From SKKY01 sp965228015 (GTDB taxonomy: Bacteria; Bacillota; Peptococcia; Peptococcales; SKKY01): 64,000 bases of DNA. Below the pieces are notes generated by a model, which saw only the letters and a list, made by a program, of their open reading frames with translations, was not told the origin of the DNA and did not search any database. This document shows positions 43,337-52,385 of this stretch, piece by piece (the stretch's first letter is position 1; every line of letters begins with the position of its first letter). Both the position numbers and the translations under genes were made by a program. The stretch covers positions 1,302,001 through 1,366,000 of the forward strand of contig OZ245787.1 of the NCBI GenBank assembly GCA_965228015.1, read 5' to 3'.

Positions 43337-44035
43337 CTAGTCTTCTTTATATAATCCTTGACTCTCTATTGAAGCCATCATTGCTGTTTCTGCACTTTCT
43401 ATATGTTCAATAGCTAATTTTCGAGCAAGTTTTTCATCTCTCAAAGCCAGAGTTTCCAATATTTTCCTGTGTTCATCTAAAGCAGTCTTACTTCTTCCAG
43501 GGCGTGCAAGAGATGCTGAGCGAAATCTTTGAGGCTGTTCCTGAAGGTTGTTTACCAATTGGAATAATTTTTCATTACGGACTGCTTTATATAAGAGGTC
43601 ATGGAAAGTTGTATCGATTTCAACAATTGAGCGAAGATTATTTCCATCTAGCTCACCAGCTTCCATAAAAAGGCTTTTCTCCATTTCATCAAGTTCCTCA
43701 GGTGTGATTCTTTTTGCCGCCAGGCTTGCTGCCAAACCTTCCAGATATTCACGAACTTCAAAAACTTCGTGAATATCTTTCACTGAAATACCTGCAACAT
43801 AAGCTCCTTTGCGAGGAACCATAATAACTAAACCCTCAAGTTCTAATTTTCTAATCGCCTCTCTCACTGGTGTGCGGCTTACACCCATTTCTTCCGCCAG
43901 CTGAATTTCCATTAGTCTTTCTCCTGGTTCTAATGTTTGATTGATAATTGCATCTCTTAAGGTTTCAAAAACAATTTCCCTTAGTGGCTTGTAACTGTCC
44001 AGAGTAATTGGAACCAGTCTTCTTTGTCTGCTCAT
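43337..44035 (-). CDS. GntR-family regulator, FCD type
   Basis: The N-terminal winged helix contains LAEEMGVSRTPVREAIRKLE. The C-terminal all-helical FCD ligand-binding domain spans about residues 85-220. The start at 44035 follows GAGGAGG. The regulated genes are unknown. It is 9 bp from purR and about 20 bp from ispE, so it belongs to the same operon. Confidence 0.9.
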   Translation of the reverse strand: MSRQRRLVPITLDSYKPLREIVFETLRDAIINQTLEPGERLMEIQLAEEMGVSRTPVREAIRKLELEGLVIMVPRKGAYVAGISVKDIHEVFEVREYLEGLAASLAAKRITPEELDEMEKSLFMEAGELDGNNLRSIVEIDTTFHDLLYKAVRNEKLFQLVNNLQEQPQRFRSASLARPGRSKTALDEHRKILETLALRDEKLARKLAIEHIESAETAMMASIESQGLYKED

Positions 44036-44057
44036 AAATAGCCTCCTCAATAACTCA

Positions 44058-44924
44058 TTATTTAAGTAAAATTGTTAGTGCTGAAAAATAAAATTTATCT
44101 TGAAATTTTTTATAAAAGTTTTGCGCCTCATCACTATCTTTGAATAGGGAAAAAAAGATGGTCCCGCTGCCAGACATGAGAGAATACGGATTTTCTTTTA
44201 TCATTTCTTTTTTGATTTTTTCAAGGTCTGAATTAAGTTTAAAGCTTGATTCTTCTAATTTATTATACAGATTATTTAAAATAAAAGAAATGTCTTCACA
44301 AGCCACTCCCTCTAATATTTTTTCAATATCAGCTGGATTTTTTTCATTTTTATTTACAATCTCGTTTTGAAGATTAAGATTTTTATAAACTTCTCCTGCG
44401 GATAGTCCTGCTTCAGGCTTTAGCAACACGATAGGAAGTGCTGGCAAAAAAGGAAGCTCTTTTATAATTTCTCCCCGGCCAGATACATGGCATGTTGGTC
44501 CAAAAAAGAAAAAATTTACATCGGAGCCAAGCTTTTCTCCGTAGTGGCACATCTCTTTCCGAGTTAAATTTAAGTTATAGATGTGGGAGAGGGCGATAAT
44601 TGCTGAAGCCCCGTTGGAGCTGCCTCCCGCAAGACCTGCCTCTGAAGGAATTTGTTTTTCTATATGAAAACTTGCACCGGTAACTTGAGGATAATCGGCT
44701 GCGATGAGTTCTGTCGCCTTGTAAACAATATTTTTGGAATCTGTTGGTATTTTATTGTCACTACAGGTTATTAATATGCCCTGGGCTTTTTCAATGGTTA
44801 ATGTGTCAAAAAGGGCAATTTTCTGCATGATCATTTCGAGATTATGATATCCATCATCCCGCTTGGAAACAACGTCAAGATAAAGATTTATTTTAGCCGG
44901 GGAATATATTCGTATCTTCTCCAC
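44058..44924 (-). CDS. ispE: 4-diphosphocytidyl-2-C-methyl-D-erythritol kinase
   Basis: IspE is a GHMP kinase of the MEP isoprenoid pathway. The start IYSPAKINLYLDVVSKRDDGYHNLE and the ATP loop PSEAGLAGGSSNGASA are signatures. The C-terminal GHMP motif SLMSGSGTIFFSLF is present. The length is 288 aa. It shows that the organism makes isoprenoids by the MEP route. Confidence 0.95.
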   Translation of the reverse strand: MEKIRIYSPAKINLYLDVVSKRDDGYHNLEMIMQKIALFDTLTIEKAQGILITCSDNKIPTDSKNIVYKATELIAADYPQVTGASFHIEKQIPSEAGLAGGSSNGASAIIALSHIYNLNLTRKEMCHYGEKLGSDVNFFFFGPTCHVSGRGEIIKELPFLPALPIVLLKPEAGLSAGEVYKNLNLQNEIVNKNEKNPADIEKILEGVACEDISFILNNLYNKLEESSFKLNSDLEKIKKEMIKENPYSLMSGSGTIFFSLFKDSDEAQNFYKKFQDKFYFSALTILLK

Positions 44925-44964
44925 CCTCTTATTCTTATTTACATATGTATTTTACCATTTTTTA

Positions 44965-45014
44965 AAAATAGCAAAAAAGGGAAAACCGAAAGATTTTCCT
45001 TTTTTTGCTATTTA
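44965..45014. terminator. Terminator between the uracil permease gene and ispE
   Basis: AAATAGCAAAAAA... pairs with ...TTTTTTGCTATTT around GGAAAACC/ATTTTCC. On the minus strand the stem starts within the permease stop codon and ends in T residues. It can also work in the other direction. Confidence 0.8.
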
Positions 45015-46256
45015 TCGTTCGTTTTCTGGTCGTTCAAGTTCTTTGAAAAACATTGGAATCAGAATATTTAAAAAAGCGTTTAAAGTTACACCAATAACTG
45101 CCGCTAAACTTAATCCTGATAAGGAAGCAAGTTCAGTAAGAGAAACAACAAGCTTGTTAGCTTCTCCCTGAAGAGACACTATACCAACGATCAGAATTGT
45201 GAACACTACTATGCTGTTTCTTAGGTTGCTAAGATCAACTTTTGTATCAACCATAGTTCTCACACCAATGCTGGCAATCATTCCGAAAAGCACAAAACTA
45301 ACTCCACCCATAACTGCAGTTGGGATTGATTGAATAAGAGCACCAAATTTACCAATGAAGCTTAAGAGGATTGCGATAACAGCGGCATTTCTTAAAATTG
45401 CTGGATTGTAGTTTTTCGTAATGGCAAGAACCCCTGTATTTTCTCCGTAAGTTGTATTTGCAGGAGCTCCAATAAGTCCCGCAAAAGCTGTTGCAAGTCC
45501 ATCTCCAAGAATAGTTCTGTGAAGACCAGGCTCTCTCATGAAATCTTTTTGAACAACTGCGCCGTTAGTTGTAATGTCACCAATGTGCTCAATCATAGTA
45601 ACTAAAGCTATTGGAACGATAATCTTTAAGGCATCTGCAGAAAAAGCTGGTTTGATAAAAGTTAGCATTGCAAAAACACTTGCATCGGCAACTGTTGATA
45701 AATCTACAGCTCCCATGGCAAAAGCTGCAATATAACCTACAATAATTCCTGTTAAAATTGGAATCATTTTCATAAATCCTCTTGCAAGGATACCCGTAAG
45801 AGCAATGGCAAGGATGGTAATTATTGCAATCGTCCAGTTCGCTGAAGCCATATCAACGGCAACTGGAGCAAGGATAAGACCAATTACTATAATTATCGGA
45901 CCCGTTACTACTGTAGGAAACAATCTTCTAACATTGTTTACTCCCACAAAGTAGATAATTACGGACATAATCATGTACACAATACCAACAGCGATAAATG
46001 AGCCCGTGGCATATTCAAGACCAAAATTTTCTTTTACTATAAGAATTCCGGAAATAAAGGCGAAGGATGAGCCTAAGAATACAGGAACTTTTCCTCCAGT
46101 AACCAGGTGGAACAGAAGTGTGCCGACACCGGCACCAAGAAGAGCGATTGATGGGTTAAGGCCTGTAATAAAAGGAACCAGTACTGTAGCTCCAAACATA
46201 GCCAGAACGTGTTGCAATGATAAAACTAAACTTTTTGGCGTTAAATTTTCTTTCAT
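45012..46256 (-). CDS. pyrP: Uracil/xanthine permease family (UraA/PyrP)
   Basis: This 414-aa nucleobase:cation symporter has 14 membrane helices. It starts MKENLTPKSLVLSLQHVLAM, and carries FITGLNPSIALLGAGVGTLL and the motif EHIGDITTNGAVV with the conserved Glu. The start at 46256 follows AAAGGGAGG. A PyrR-binding leader upstream supports uracil rather than xanthine as the substrate. Confidence 0.93.
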   Translation of the reverse strand: MKENLTPKSLVLSLQHVLAMFGATVLVPFITGLNPSIALLGAGVGTLLFHLVTGGKVPVFLGSSFAFISGILIVKENFGLEYATGSFIAVGIVYMIMSVIIYFVGVNNVRRLFPTVVTGPIIIVIGLILAPVAVDMASANWTIAIITILAIALTGILARGFMKMIPILTGIIVGYIAAFAMGAVDLSTVADASVFAMLTFIKPAFSADALKIIVPIALVTMIEHIGDITTNGAVVQKDFMREPGLHRTILGDGLATAFAGLIGAPANTTYGENTGVLAITKNYNPAILRNAAVIAILLSFIGKFGALIQSIPTAVMGGVSFVLFGMIASIGVRTMVDTKVDLSNLRNSIVVFTILIVGIVSLQGEANKLVVSLTELASLSGLSLAAVIGVTLNAFLNILIPMFFKELERPENER

Positions 46257-46280
46257 AAAAATCCTCCCTTTTTTCAATGA

Positions 46281-46360
46281 AAAACCCCCTTCTGCGCAAC
46301 ACACAACAAGGAGGTAGTTTTATCTCAAATCACATTCTCCTTACTAGCCTCACAGGACTA
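46281..46360 (-). promoter_or_regulatory. PyrR-binding attenuator of the uracil permease gene
   Basis: The minus strand at 46359-46346 reads AGTCCTGTGAGGCT, an exact fit to the PyrR anti-antiterminator consensus (AGTCCnGnGAGGyT). Downstream, CCTCCTT pairs with AAGGGGG before TTTTT (46281-46320), a terminator. The AAGGAG following the PyrR box can compete for CTCCTT. High UMP/UTP should thus lower transport. Confidence 0.88.
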
Positions 46361-46412
46361 AATTAAAGGTTCGGGGGAGTTCATTTATTAAATTATTCAA
46401 CCGTTAAAAAAA

Positions 46413-46441
46413 ATTTTAAACGGTTGAAGCAAGAATGTCAA
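46413..46441 (-). promoter_or_regulatory. Promoter of the uracil permease gene
   Basis: TTGACA (46441-46436) and TAAAAT (46418-46413) are 17 bp apart on the minus strand. An 8-bp inverted repeat, CAACCGTT/AACGGTTG, flanks the -10 box and could be an operator or an old hairpin. The IS3 element begins only four bases upstream of the -35 box. Confidence 0.8.
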
Positions 46442-46444
46442 GGA

Positions 46445-47761
46445 GGGGACACCCCCCAAAAATTACACAAAATTGGGACAGTAAGATATACTAATTTTGG
46501 GGGCTGATTTTAATGACAAAGAACTATTCCGATGAATTTAAACTCTCTGTAATTAAGGAATATTACGAAAGCAATCTTGGGGTAAGAAAGATTGCTGCAA
46601 AGTACAATTTATCTTCAAAAAATCTTGTTCTTAATTGGGAAAAACAATTAAAAGAAAAAGGACTTCTTCCAACAGAAGCTAAGAAAGATCCGGATAAGAT
46701 AAAAATCAGGTCAGATAAAATAGATTTTCCTGAGAAAACACAAAGAGAAATTGAATACGAAAAAGAAATAGAACATCTTTATGCTAAAATTGAATACTAC
46801 GAACAATTAGAGCATTTACAGCCCTTTATTTCTAAAAAAACAAAAGTCAGGGAGCTAAAGTACAGAGCTATATTTGCTTTGGAATTTAAATATACAGTAA
46901 AATTTCTTTGCGAAATTGCTGGAGTAAAAAGAAAAGCCTATTGCAATTTCAGAGACAAACCAATAAAAAAAGAAGATCCCATTGAGAAAATAATTATTCA
47001 AATATATAACAAATCAAAAGGAGTTTTTGGTTACAGAAGAATAGGAAATGAGCTAAGAAATGCATTTAAAATAGTTGTTAATCATAAAAAGATTCAAAGA
47101 ATAATGCAGGAAAACAATCTCAGATCCAGAATCAGAAGAAAAAAGAATAGGATTCAAGATGATAAACAATTCAAAGCCAATATATTAAACAGGGATTTTA
47201 AGGCAAGTCGCCCAGGAGAAAAAATAGCCACAGATATTACCTGTATTCCTTACAGAAACTCTAAGCTATATCTGTGTGTTGCCCTAGATCTGTTTAACAA
47301 TGAGCCAGTAAGCTGGGAATACAGTAAGAATCCTGACAGCAAGCTGACTGTAAAAACTATTGAAAAACTTTCAAAAAAGATAGATATTAAGAATACTGTT
47401 ATCCATAGTGATCAAGGTGTTCAATACACAAGCAAAGAATATTCCAGCTATTTAAAGTCTTTAGGAGCAGTTTAAAGTATGTCCAGAAGAGGAAATTGCT
47501 GGGATAATGCGAAGATTGAAAGTTTCTTTAGCCATTACAAAACAGAAAGTATTAATCTCTACAAGAAAAGAATCAAAAGTTTTAAAGATATAAAAGAAAT
47601 TACTGAAGATTACATTAAATTTTATATAAATGACAGGACGCAAAGAAACCTTGGAGGTGTCCCTCCAAGGTTCTATAAACAGATTTTTTCATTTAATTAA
47701 TTTGGTGAAATTTACTGTCCCAGAAGTGTACCCTTTTTTGGGGTCACACCAAACTGTCCCC
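46445..47761 (+). mobile_element. IS3-family insertion sequence
   Basis: The ends carry the inverted sequences GGGGACA at 46445 and TGTCCCC ending at 47761, and the motif TGGGACAGTAA occurs inside both ends. No clear target duplication was found. It encodes a single-frame IS3-type transposase interrupted by one stop codon. It lies between the uracil permease promoter and the ABC transporter genes. Confidence 0.85.
46513..47700 (+). pseudogene. IS3-family transposase with one in-frame TAA
   Basis: The N-terminal helix-turn-helix (FKLSVIKEYYESNLGVRKIA) and a coiled coil precede a HTH_21 segment (GYRRIGNEL) and the rve integrase core with TDITCIPY, HSDQGVQY and, after the stop, NCWDNAKIESFFSHYKTE. 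These are the DDE residues. The TAA at 47473-47475 lies in LGAV-stop-SMSRRG, where IS3 proteins normally have Gln. A CAA to TAA change explains it. Orf A and B are fused without a frameshift site. Confidence 0.88.
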
Positions 47762-47778
47762 TTTTGCTATAAAATTTT

Positions 47779-48534
47779 TCACAGGAATGTTCTGGTTCTT
47801 TCATGTTTGGGGTTGCAAAAAATTTCTTCCGGCGTTCCTTCTTCTAATATTTTACCTTCGTCCATAAAGATTACCCTGTCGGCTACATCTTTGGCGAAGG
47901 ACATTTCGTGGGTCACTACTGCCATGGTCATTCCTTCTTTAGCAAGATCTTTCTTAGCAAGATCTTTCATAACCATTAATACTTCCCCAACTAACTCTGG
48001 GTCAAGGGCGGAAATGGGCTCATCGAACAACATCATTTCCGGCTCCATTGCTAGTGCCCGGGCGATTGCAAGTCTTTGTTGCTGGCCTCCAGATAAATGT
48101 GCTGGATAAGCATTTTCTTTATCGCTTAATCCAACCTTAGCCAAAAGCTTTTTCCCTCTTTCTTCAGCTTCCTTCTTTGAAATTCCCGCAACATGTACCG
48201 GGGCTTCTGTAATATTTCTGATTGCCTTCATATTAGGAAATAAATTAAAACGCTGAAAAACCATTCCAATTTTTCCCTTACTTTATAAACTTCTGTTAAA
48301 GGAAGATCAAAATCTTTCTCTCCAGGATACTTTCGTGTCACTGTCTTCCCTTTGAAAATTATTTCTCCCTGATTTATTTTTTCTAAACGATTTATGCAGC
48401 GAAGCAAGGTACTTTTCCCGGACCCTGATGACCCAATAATAACAAGCACTTCACCTTGTTCAACTTTCAAAGAAACATCATTTAAAACTTCAAGAGTCCC
48501 AAAACTCTTTTTTATATTTTTTCATTTCCAGCAT
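47779..48534 (-). pseudogene. Amino-acid ABC transporter ATPase (GlnQ-like), two frameshifts
   Basis: The ATG at 48534 starts MLEMK but runs out of frame in an A6 tract near 48515. With one A fewer it reads NIKKSFGTLEVLNDVS. The Walker A GSSGSGKSTLLRC follows. A second shift in an A-run near 48262 breaks KIGMVFQRFNLFPN. The remaining part has LSGGQQQRLAIARAL and MMLFDEPISALDPE. The gene would be an intact polar amino-acid ATPase if both homopolymer indels were corrected. Confidence 0.87.
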
Positions 48535-48549
48535 TAAAATCCCACCACT

Positions 48550-49218
48550 CTATTCTGATAAAGCCAATCTCTCTTCAATTTTTTTGAAGATGATGATAAA
48601 AATTGTCGTTAATAACAAGTAAATAACCCCGGCAGTCATATACATTTCAAAAGGCTTAAATGTTGCAGATGCCTGTGTTTGCGCAGCTCTGAGCAATTCG
48701 ACCATACTTATAACCGCAACCAAAGAAGTATCTTTCAGCAAGGTTATAAATTCATTTCCCATTGGAGGAATTAAACGTTTAAAAGACTGGGGAATAATTA
48801 CCCTGAACATAGCCTGTTGCCAGCTCATTCCAAGTGAATAGGCCGCCTCCATTTGTCCTTTATCGATAGACTGGATTCCAGCCCGGATAATCTCGGCAAT
48901 ATAGGCTCCACCGCAAAGACTCAGCCCCATAACCGCTGCCTGGCGAGCAGTAAATTCTATTCCTATAGAAGGAAGTCCGTAATATATAATAAACAGCTGA
49001 ACTAAAAGAGGCATGCCTCTGAAAATCCAGGTGTACATTGTCCCGATTAATACTAACGGCTTTTTTTGAGATATTTTGATCAAGGCAACAAACAGCCCTA
49101 TCATGGTTCCCAGAAATATTGCCATTAGGGTCAATTCAATAGTTTTCAATGTAGCATTTAAGAGTATTGGTAATCTTGAGATTACTATATCAAAGTCAAA
49201 GTTGTTCATATGTTCCAC
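48550..49218 (-). CDS. Polar amino-acid ABC transporter permease
   Basis: The 222-aa HisM/GlnP-type permease has five helices. The EAA loop EAAYSLGMSWQQAMFRVIIPQ couples to the ATPase. It begins LLNATLKTIELTLMAIFLG, a typical start. It lies between the substrate-binding protein and the broken ATPase gene, with an attenuating hairpin upstream. Substrate is not determined. Confidence 0.92.
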   Translation of the reverse strand: MEHMNNFDFDIVISRLPILLNATLKTIELTLMAIFLGTMIGLFVALIKISQKKPLVLIGTMYTWIFRGMPLLVQLFIIYYGLPSIGIEFTARQAAVMGLSLCGGAYIAEIIRAGIQSIDKGQMEAAYSLGMSWQQAMFRVIIPQSFKRLIPPMGNEFITLLKDTSLVAVISMVELLRAAQTQASATFKPFEMYMTAGVIYLLLTTIFIIIFKKIEERLALSE

Positions 49219-49231
49219 CTTTTAATTAGAG

Positions 49232-49258
49232 AAAAAAAGCGGAGATTTTAACCTCCGC
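49232..49258 (-). terminator. Attenuating terminator between binding protein and permease
   Basis: GCGGAG/CTCCGC with an 8-nt loop followed by seven T residues on the minus strand. Located inside an ABC operon, it probably gives high binding-protein and lower permease levels. Confidence 0.85.
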
Positions 49259-49280
49259 CTGTTCTATACTAATAATTTTC

Positions 49281-50123
49281 TTACTTCTTTCTTTCAGCCA
49301 GAATTTGCTCTTTAAGTTGTACTGTTACGTCGCCGCCTAACCATTTTTCAGCAAGCTGACCCATAGTTCCGTCAACTATCATTTCTTTAAGTGCTCCATT
49401 AATTGTTTCATATAAATCTTTATCTTCTTTTCTCGCTGCGATTCCGTTAGTTTCTTCTGAGAATAATTCTCCAGTGAACTTAAATTCTCCTGGCATATTC
49501 TCAATGTAACCAGCGATTACATAGTTATCAGAAATAATTGCATCAAGTCTGCCAATTTTTAAATCTTGGAATGCTAATGCGTAGTCACTGTATCCTTTAA
49601 TTTCAGAGAAACCAATTTCTGTATTTAATTCTTCAGCAACTTTTAAACCAGTACTGCCATTTTGAGTTCCTACAACTTTACCAGCAAGATCTGCTGCCGC
49701 TTTTACACCTTCGTTATCAGCTTTAACTGCTAAAGCCTGAGCTGCGTAAATGTATGGACCTGCAAAATCAACTTCCTGAAGTCTTTCTTCAGTAATTGTC
49801 ATACCTGAGATAATAACATCAAACTTCTTTACTTTCAATGATGCAACAACACCATCCCAAGCTGTTGGCTGCCACTCGATTTCAATACCAAGTCTTTTGC
49901 CAAGCTCTGCACCCATTTCAACGTCAAATCCAACAAGCTCGTTGTTTTCATTTCTATATCCCATAGGCGGATAGTTATCATCTAAACCTGCTACTAATTT
50001 ACCCTCTGCCTGAACTCTTTCCCAAGTAGTTTGCTCAGCAGCTTTCTTTTCGCCACCACAAGTAGTAAGCGTTAATGCTAATGCTGTTACTAAAATAATT
50101 GTTAATAATAATTTCTTTTTCAT
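49281..50123 (-). CDS. Amino-acid ABC transporter substrate-binding lipoprotein
   Basis: The signal peptide MKKKLLLTIILVTALALTLT ends in a lipobox with Cys22. The family-3 solute-binding fold follows: GKLVAGLDDNYPPMGYRNEN, GFDVEMGAELGKRLG, FDVIISGMTITEERLQEVDF and VVGTQNGSTG. Length 280 aa. It should bind a polar amino acid outside the membrane and deliver it to the permease at 48550-49218. Confidence 0.94.
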   Translation of the reverse strand: MKKKLLLTIILVTALALTLTTCGGEKKAAEQTTWERVQAEGKLVAGLDDNYPPMGYRNENNELVGFDVEMGAELGKRLGIEIEWQPTAWDGVVASLKVKKFDVIISGMTITEERLQEVDFAGPYIYAAQALAVKADNEGVKAAADLAGKVVGTQNGSTGLKVAEELNTEIGFSEIKGYSDYALAFQDLKIGRLDAIISDNYVIAGYIENMPGEFKFTGELFSEETNGIAARKEDKDLYETINGALKEMIVDGTMGQLAEKWLGGDVTVQLKEQILAERKK

Positions 50124-50191
50124 TATGAAATAGCCCCCTTTTCATCTTTTGTCATTTTAACGCATTAAAGCGATGTAGTCAATAAATTTTT

Positions 50192-50485
50192 TTAATTAGT
50201 CCCTACTTTATCTTTGGGAACAAATTCTACTTTCAAAGTCATGTCCATTCCATCTGCTATTCTCTGAAGTTGAGCAATAGTCGGGTTGCTGTTTCCATTC
50301 TCCAGCCTGCTTATATCCGCTCGGTTAATCCCAGTTCGATCTGCCAATTGCTGTTGAGTTAAGTTTTTGGTTTTTCGAGCATTTAAAACCGCCCTTATAA
50401 TTTCATATTCTGGTTTTAATTTCTCATACTCTTTTTTTACTTCCGGATTAGATAAAATTTCATTTCTTACTTTTGACCATTCCAT
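50192..50485 (-). CDS. HigA-like XRE antitoxin
   Basis: The protein has a C-terminal HTH_3 domain (NLTQQQLADRTGINRADISR, LENGNSNPTIAQLQRIADGM). The ATG at 50485 follows GAGAGGAG and lies two bases after the toxin stop. The toxin-first gene order is typical of HigBA/RelE-type pairs. The protein should neutralise its neighbour and repress the operon. Confidence 0.87.
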   Translation of the reverse strand: MEWSKVRNEILSNPEVKKEYEKLKPEYEIIRAVLNARKTKNLTQQQLADRTGINRADISRLENGNSNPTIAQLQRIADGMDMTLKVEFVPKDKVGTN

Positions 50486-50487
50486 AA

Positions 50488-50841
50488 TCAATTCTCCTCT
50501 CTATTAAGAAAATCTTCACGGTATTTCAATGCGGTTTCAATTTCCCTGATAGGCGTTTTCTGTGTCTTTTTTATAAATCCGTTAGTTAACATAATCTTTT
50601 TGTTAGAATAAAAGAAAAATAAAATTCTTATTCTGTTTGAAGACAGCCTCACTCTCAGTTCATAAATACATCTCGCGATATATTTCGTATACTTACCATC
50701 TAATTCATTACCGTATTCTTCCAACAAATCAATTTCCATCAATACTTTAGCCTGAATTTTTCCAGATAAAGACATAATAAAATCTTTAACTGGAACAGAG
50801 CCATCTTTTCGAGCATACAGGATTACATCAAAATTTTTCAA
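50488..50841 (-). CDS. HigB/RelE-type toxin (Gp49-like)
   Basis: The 117-aa protein has FDVILYARKDGSVPVKDFIM at the N-terminus and IYELRVRLSSNRIRILFFFY plus LTNGFIKKTQKTPIREIETA, the layout of phage Gp49-like/HigB toxins of the RelE superfamily. The Lys/Arg residues in these motifs are candidate catalytic and RNA-binding residues. mRNA interferase activity is expected from the family, not shown here. Confidence 0.87.
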   Translation of the reverse strand: MKNFDVILYARKDGSVPVKDFIMSLSGKIQAKVLMEIDLLEEYGNELDGKYTKYIARCIYELRVRLSSNRIRILFFFYSNKKIMLTNGFIKKTQKTPIREIETALKYREDFLNREEN

Positions 50842-50925
50842 TTAAGCTTTTCGTTCCTCTCCTGCACAATTTGATTATAGTGTTATATATCACACATTGT
50901 CAAATTTATGCGATTATTTTTTTGC

Positions 50926-50962
50926 AATAAAAAAGCGAGGTGCTTTTGCACTTCGCTTTACC
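50926..50962. terminator. Terminator, probably displaced from the sigma-factor gene
   Basis: AAAGCGAGGTGC pairs with GCACTTCGCTTT (one G-U) around TTTT, with A/T-runs on both sides. On the minus strand it ends in TTTTTT. ISL3 copy 2 now separates it from the sigma-factor gene it probably served. Its plus-strand T-tract contains the target site. Confidence 0.75.
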
Positions 50963-50972
50963 TTTTTATTCA

Positions 50973-52359
50973 GGTTCTACAATAAATGTTGGGGGTGGTA
51001 AAAACCATTCTGACATTTATTTGCGAAAAAATACAGAGCATTGGGTAAATCCATGTTAGAGAATACCCACTATAATCTAAGGAGGAATTTACTTATGCTC
51101 TGTAATAACTATTATATTAAAAAATTAATTGGTTTTAAAGGGATAATTTTAGAACAATTAGAAACTTCTTCTGATTCAATGTCCTTTTCTTTTTCTCTGG
51201 AGATTAAAACTCACAATTACCCCAAATGCCATCAACAAACCAGTAAAGTTCATGATTACAGAATTCAAATGATAAAAGATATTTCCATCTCAGGGAAGAA
51301 AACCTACCTTTACTACAAAAAAGAAGGTACGTTTGTAATCACTGCAATAAAAAATTCTACGAAAAAATGATTTTCTCCCCCGCTATCAAAGAATGACCAG
51401 CAGGCTGATAAAATACATAATTACTCGAATGAAAAATGTTTACTCTGTATCTGATATTGTCAAAGAGAATAATATTTCACCATCAACGGCTCTCAGGCTT
51501 TTTAGATTCATAGACTATTCCCTAACAAAATTGCCCGAAGTAATCTCTATTGATGAATTTAAAGGTAATGCCGGGGGGCAAAAAGTACCAGTGCATATTA
51601 ACTGATCCCTAAAACAAGAAGGTACTTGATATTCTTCACGGAAGAGAACAACACATTTTATCGGACTATTTCAGGAAATTCAATGACAGGAATAAAGTAA
51701 AATACTTCATTATGGATATGTGGCAACCTTACAAGGATATTGCTGAAACATATTTTAAAAATGCAACTATCATTATCGATAAATTCCATTTCATTAGGCA
51801 GGTCACTTAGGCATTTGAAAGAATTAGGAAAGATGAGCAAAAGAAATTTGCCAAGGAAAGGCGAAGATATTTCAAAAGAAGTCGCTCCCTTCTCTTAAAA
51901 AGAATGAAGTATTTAACTCCTGAAGAAATTGACCAGGTAAACGTTATGCTTGCTACTTCTGAGAAACTGCAAAAAGCTTATATGTTAAAAGAAAAATTTT
52001 ATAACTTTGTTGACAGCAGTGATTTAGAAAGTGCAAAAAAGAATTTGAAAGCCTGGTATATGTTTGTTATGTTCTGTGAGCTTGAAGAATTCGATAAATG
52101 CTCCAGAACCATTTTCAACTGGCAGAAATATATTCTTAATTCATTTACTTGTACTTATACTAACGGATATACAGAAGGAGTTAATAACAAAATTAAGGTT
52201 TTAAAAAGAAATGCTTATGGTGTAAGAAATTTTTGGAGATTCAAAAACAGAATAATGCACGTAATAAACTAAAAACAATTTAAAAAAGTACCGCATTTTT
52301 CAATGCGGTACTCATGGAATCTAATCTAATTGGGTTACCCTAACATTTGACAAAGAACC
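50973..52359 (+). mobile_element. ISL3-family insertion sequence, copy 2
   Basis: The terminal repeats GGTTCT...AGAACC are intact. A perfect 8-bp target duplication, TTTATTCA, flanks it at 50965-50972 and 52360-52367. It lies between the sigma-factor gene and its likely terminator. It is about 97-98% identical to the other copies by eye and carries the most lesions. Confidence 0.95.
51095..52272 (+). pseudogene. ISL3-family transposase with multiple lesions (copy 2)
   Basis: Start ATG at 51095. Lesions relative to an intact frame are two single-A deletions near 51320 and 51366 (both shared with copy 3), an extra G in the GGGGGG run near 51583, a TAA at 51610-51612 (shared with copy 1) and a TAG at 51808-51810 replacing a Trp codon. 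The zinc-ribbon, HTH and DDE segments can be followed across the breaks. Confidence 0.92.
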
Positions 52360-52385
52360 TTTATTCATTTATATTCTTCTCTTGT

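Noticed and set aside
49232..49258. End of the ABC transporter operon at this hairpin
   Set aside because: The permease and ATPase remnants follow in the same direction without another promoter-like sequence, so it is better read as an attenuator inside the operon.
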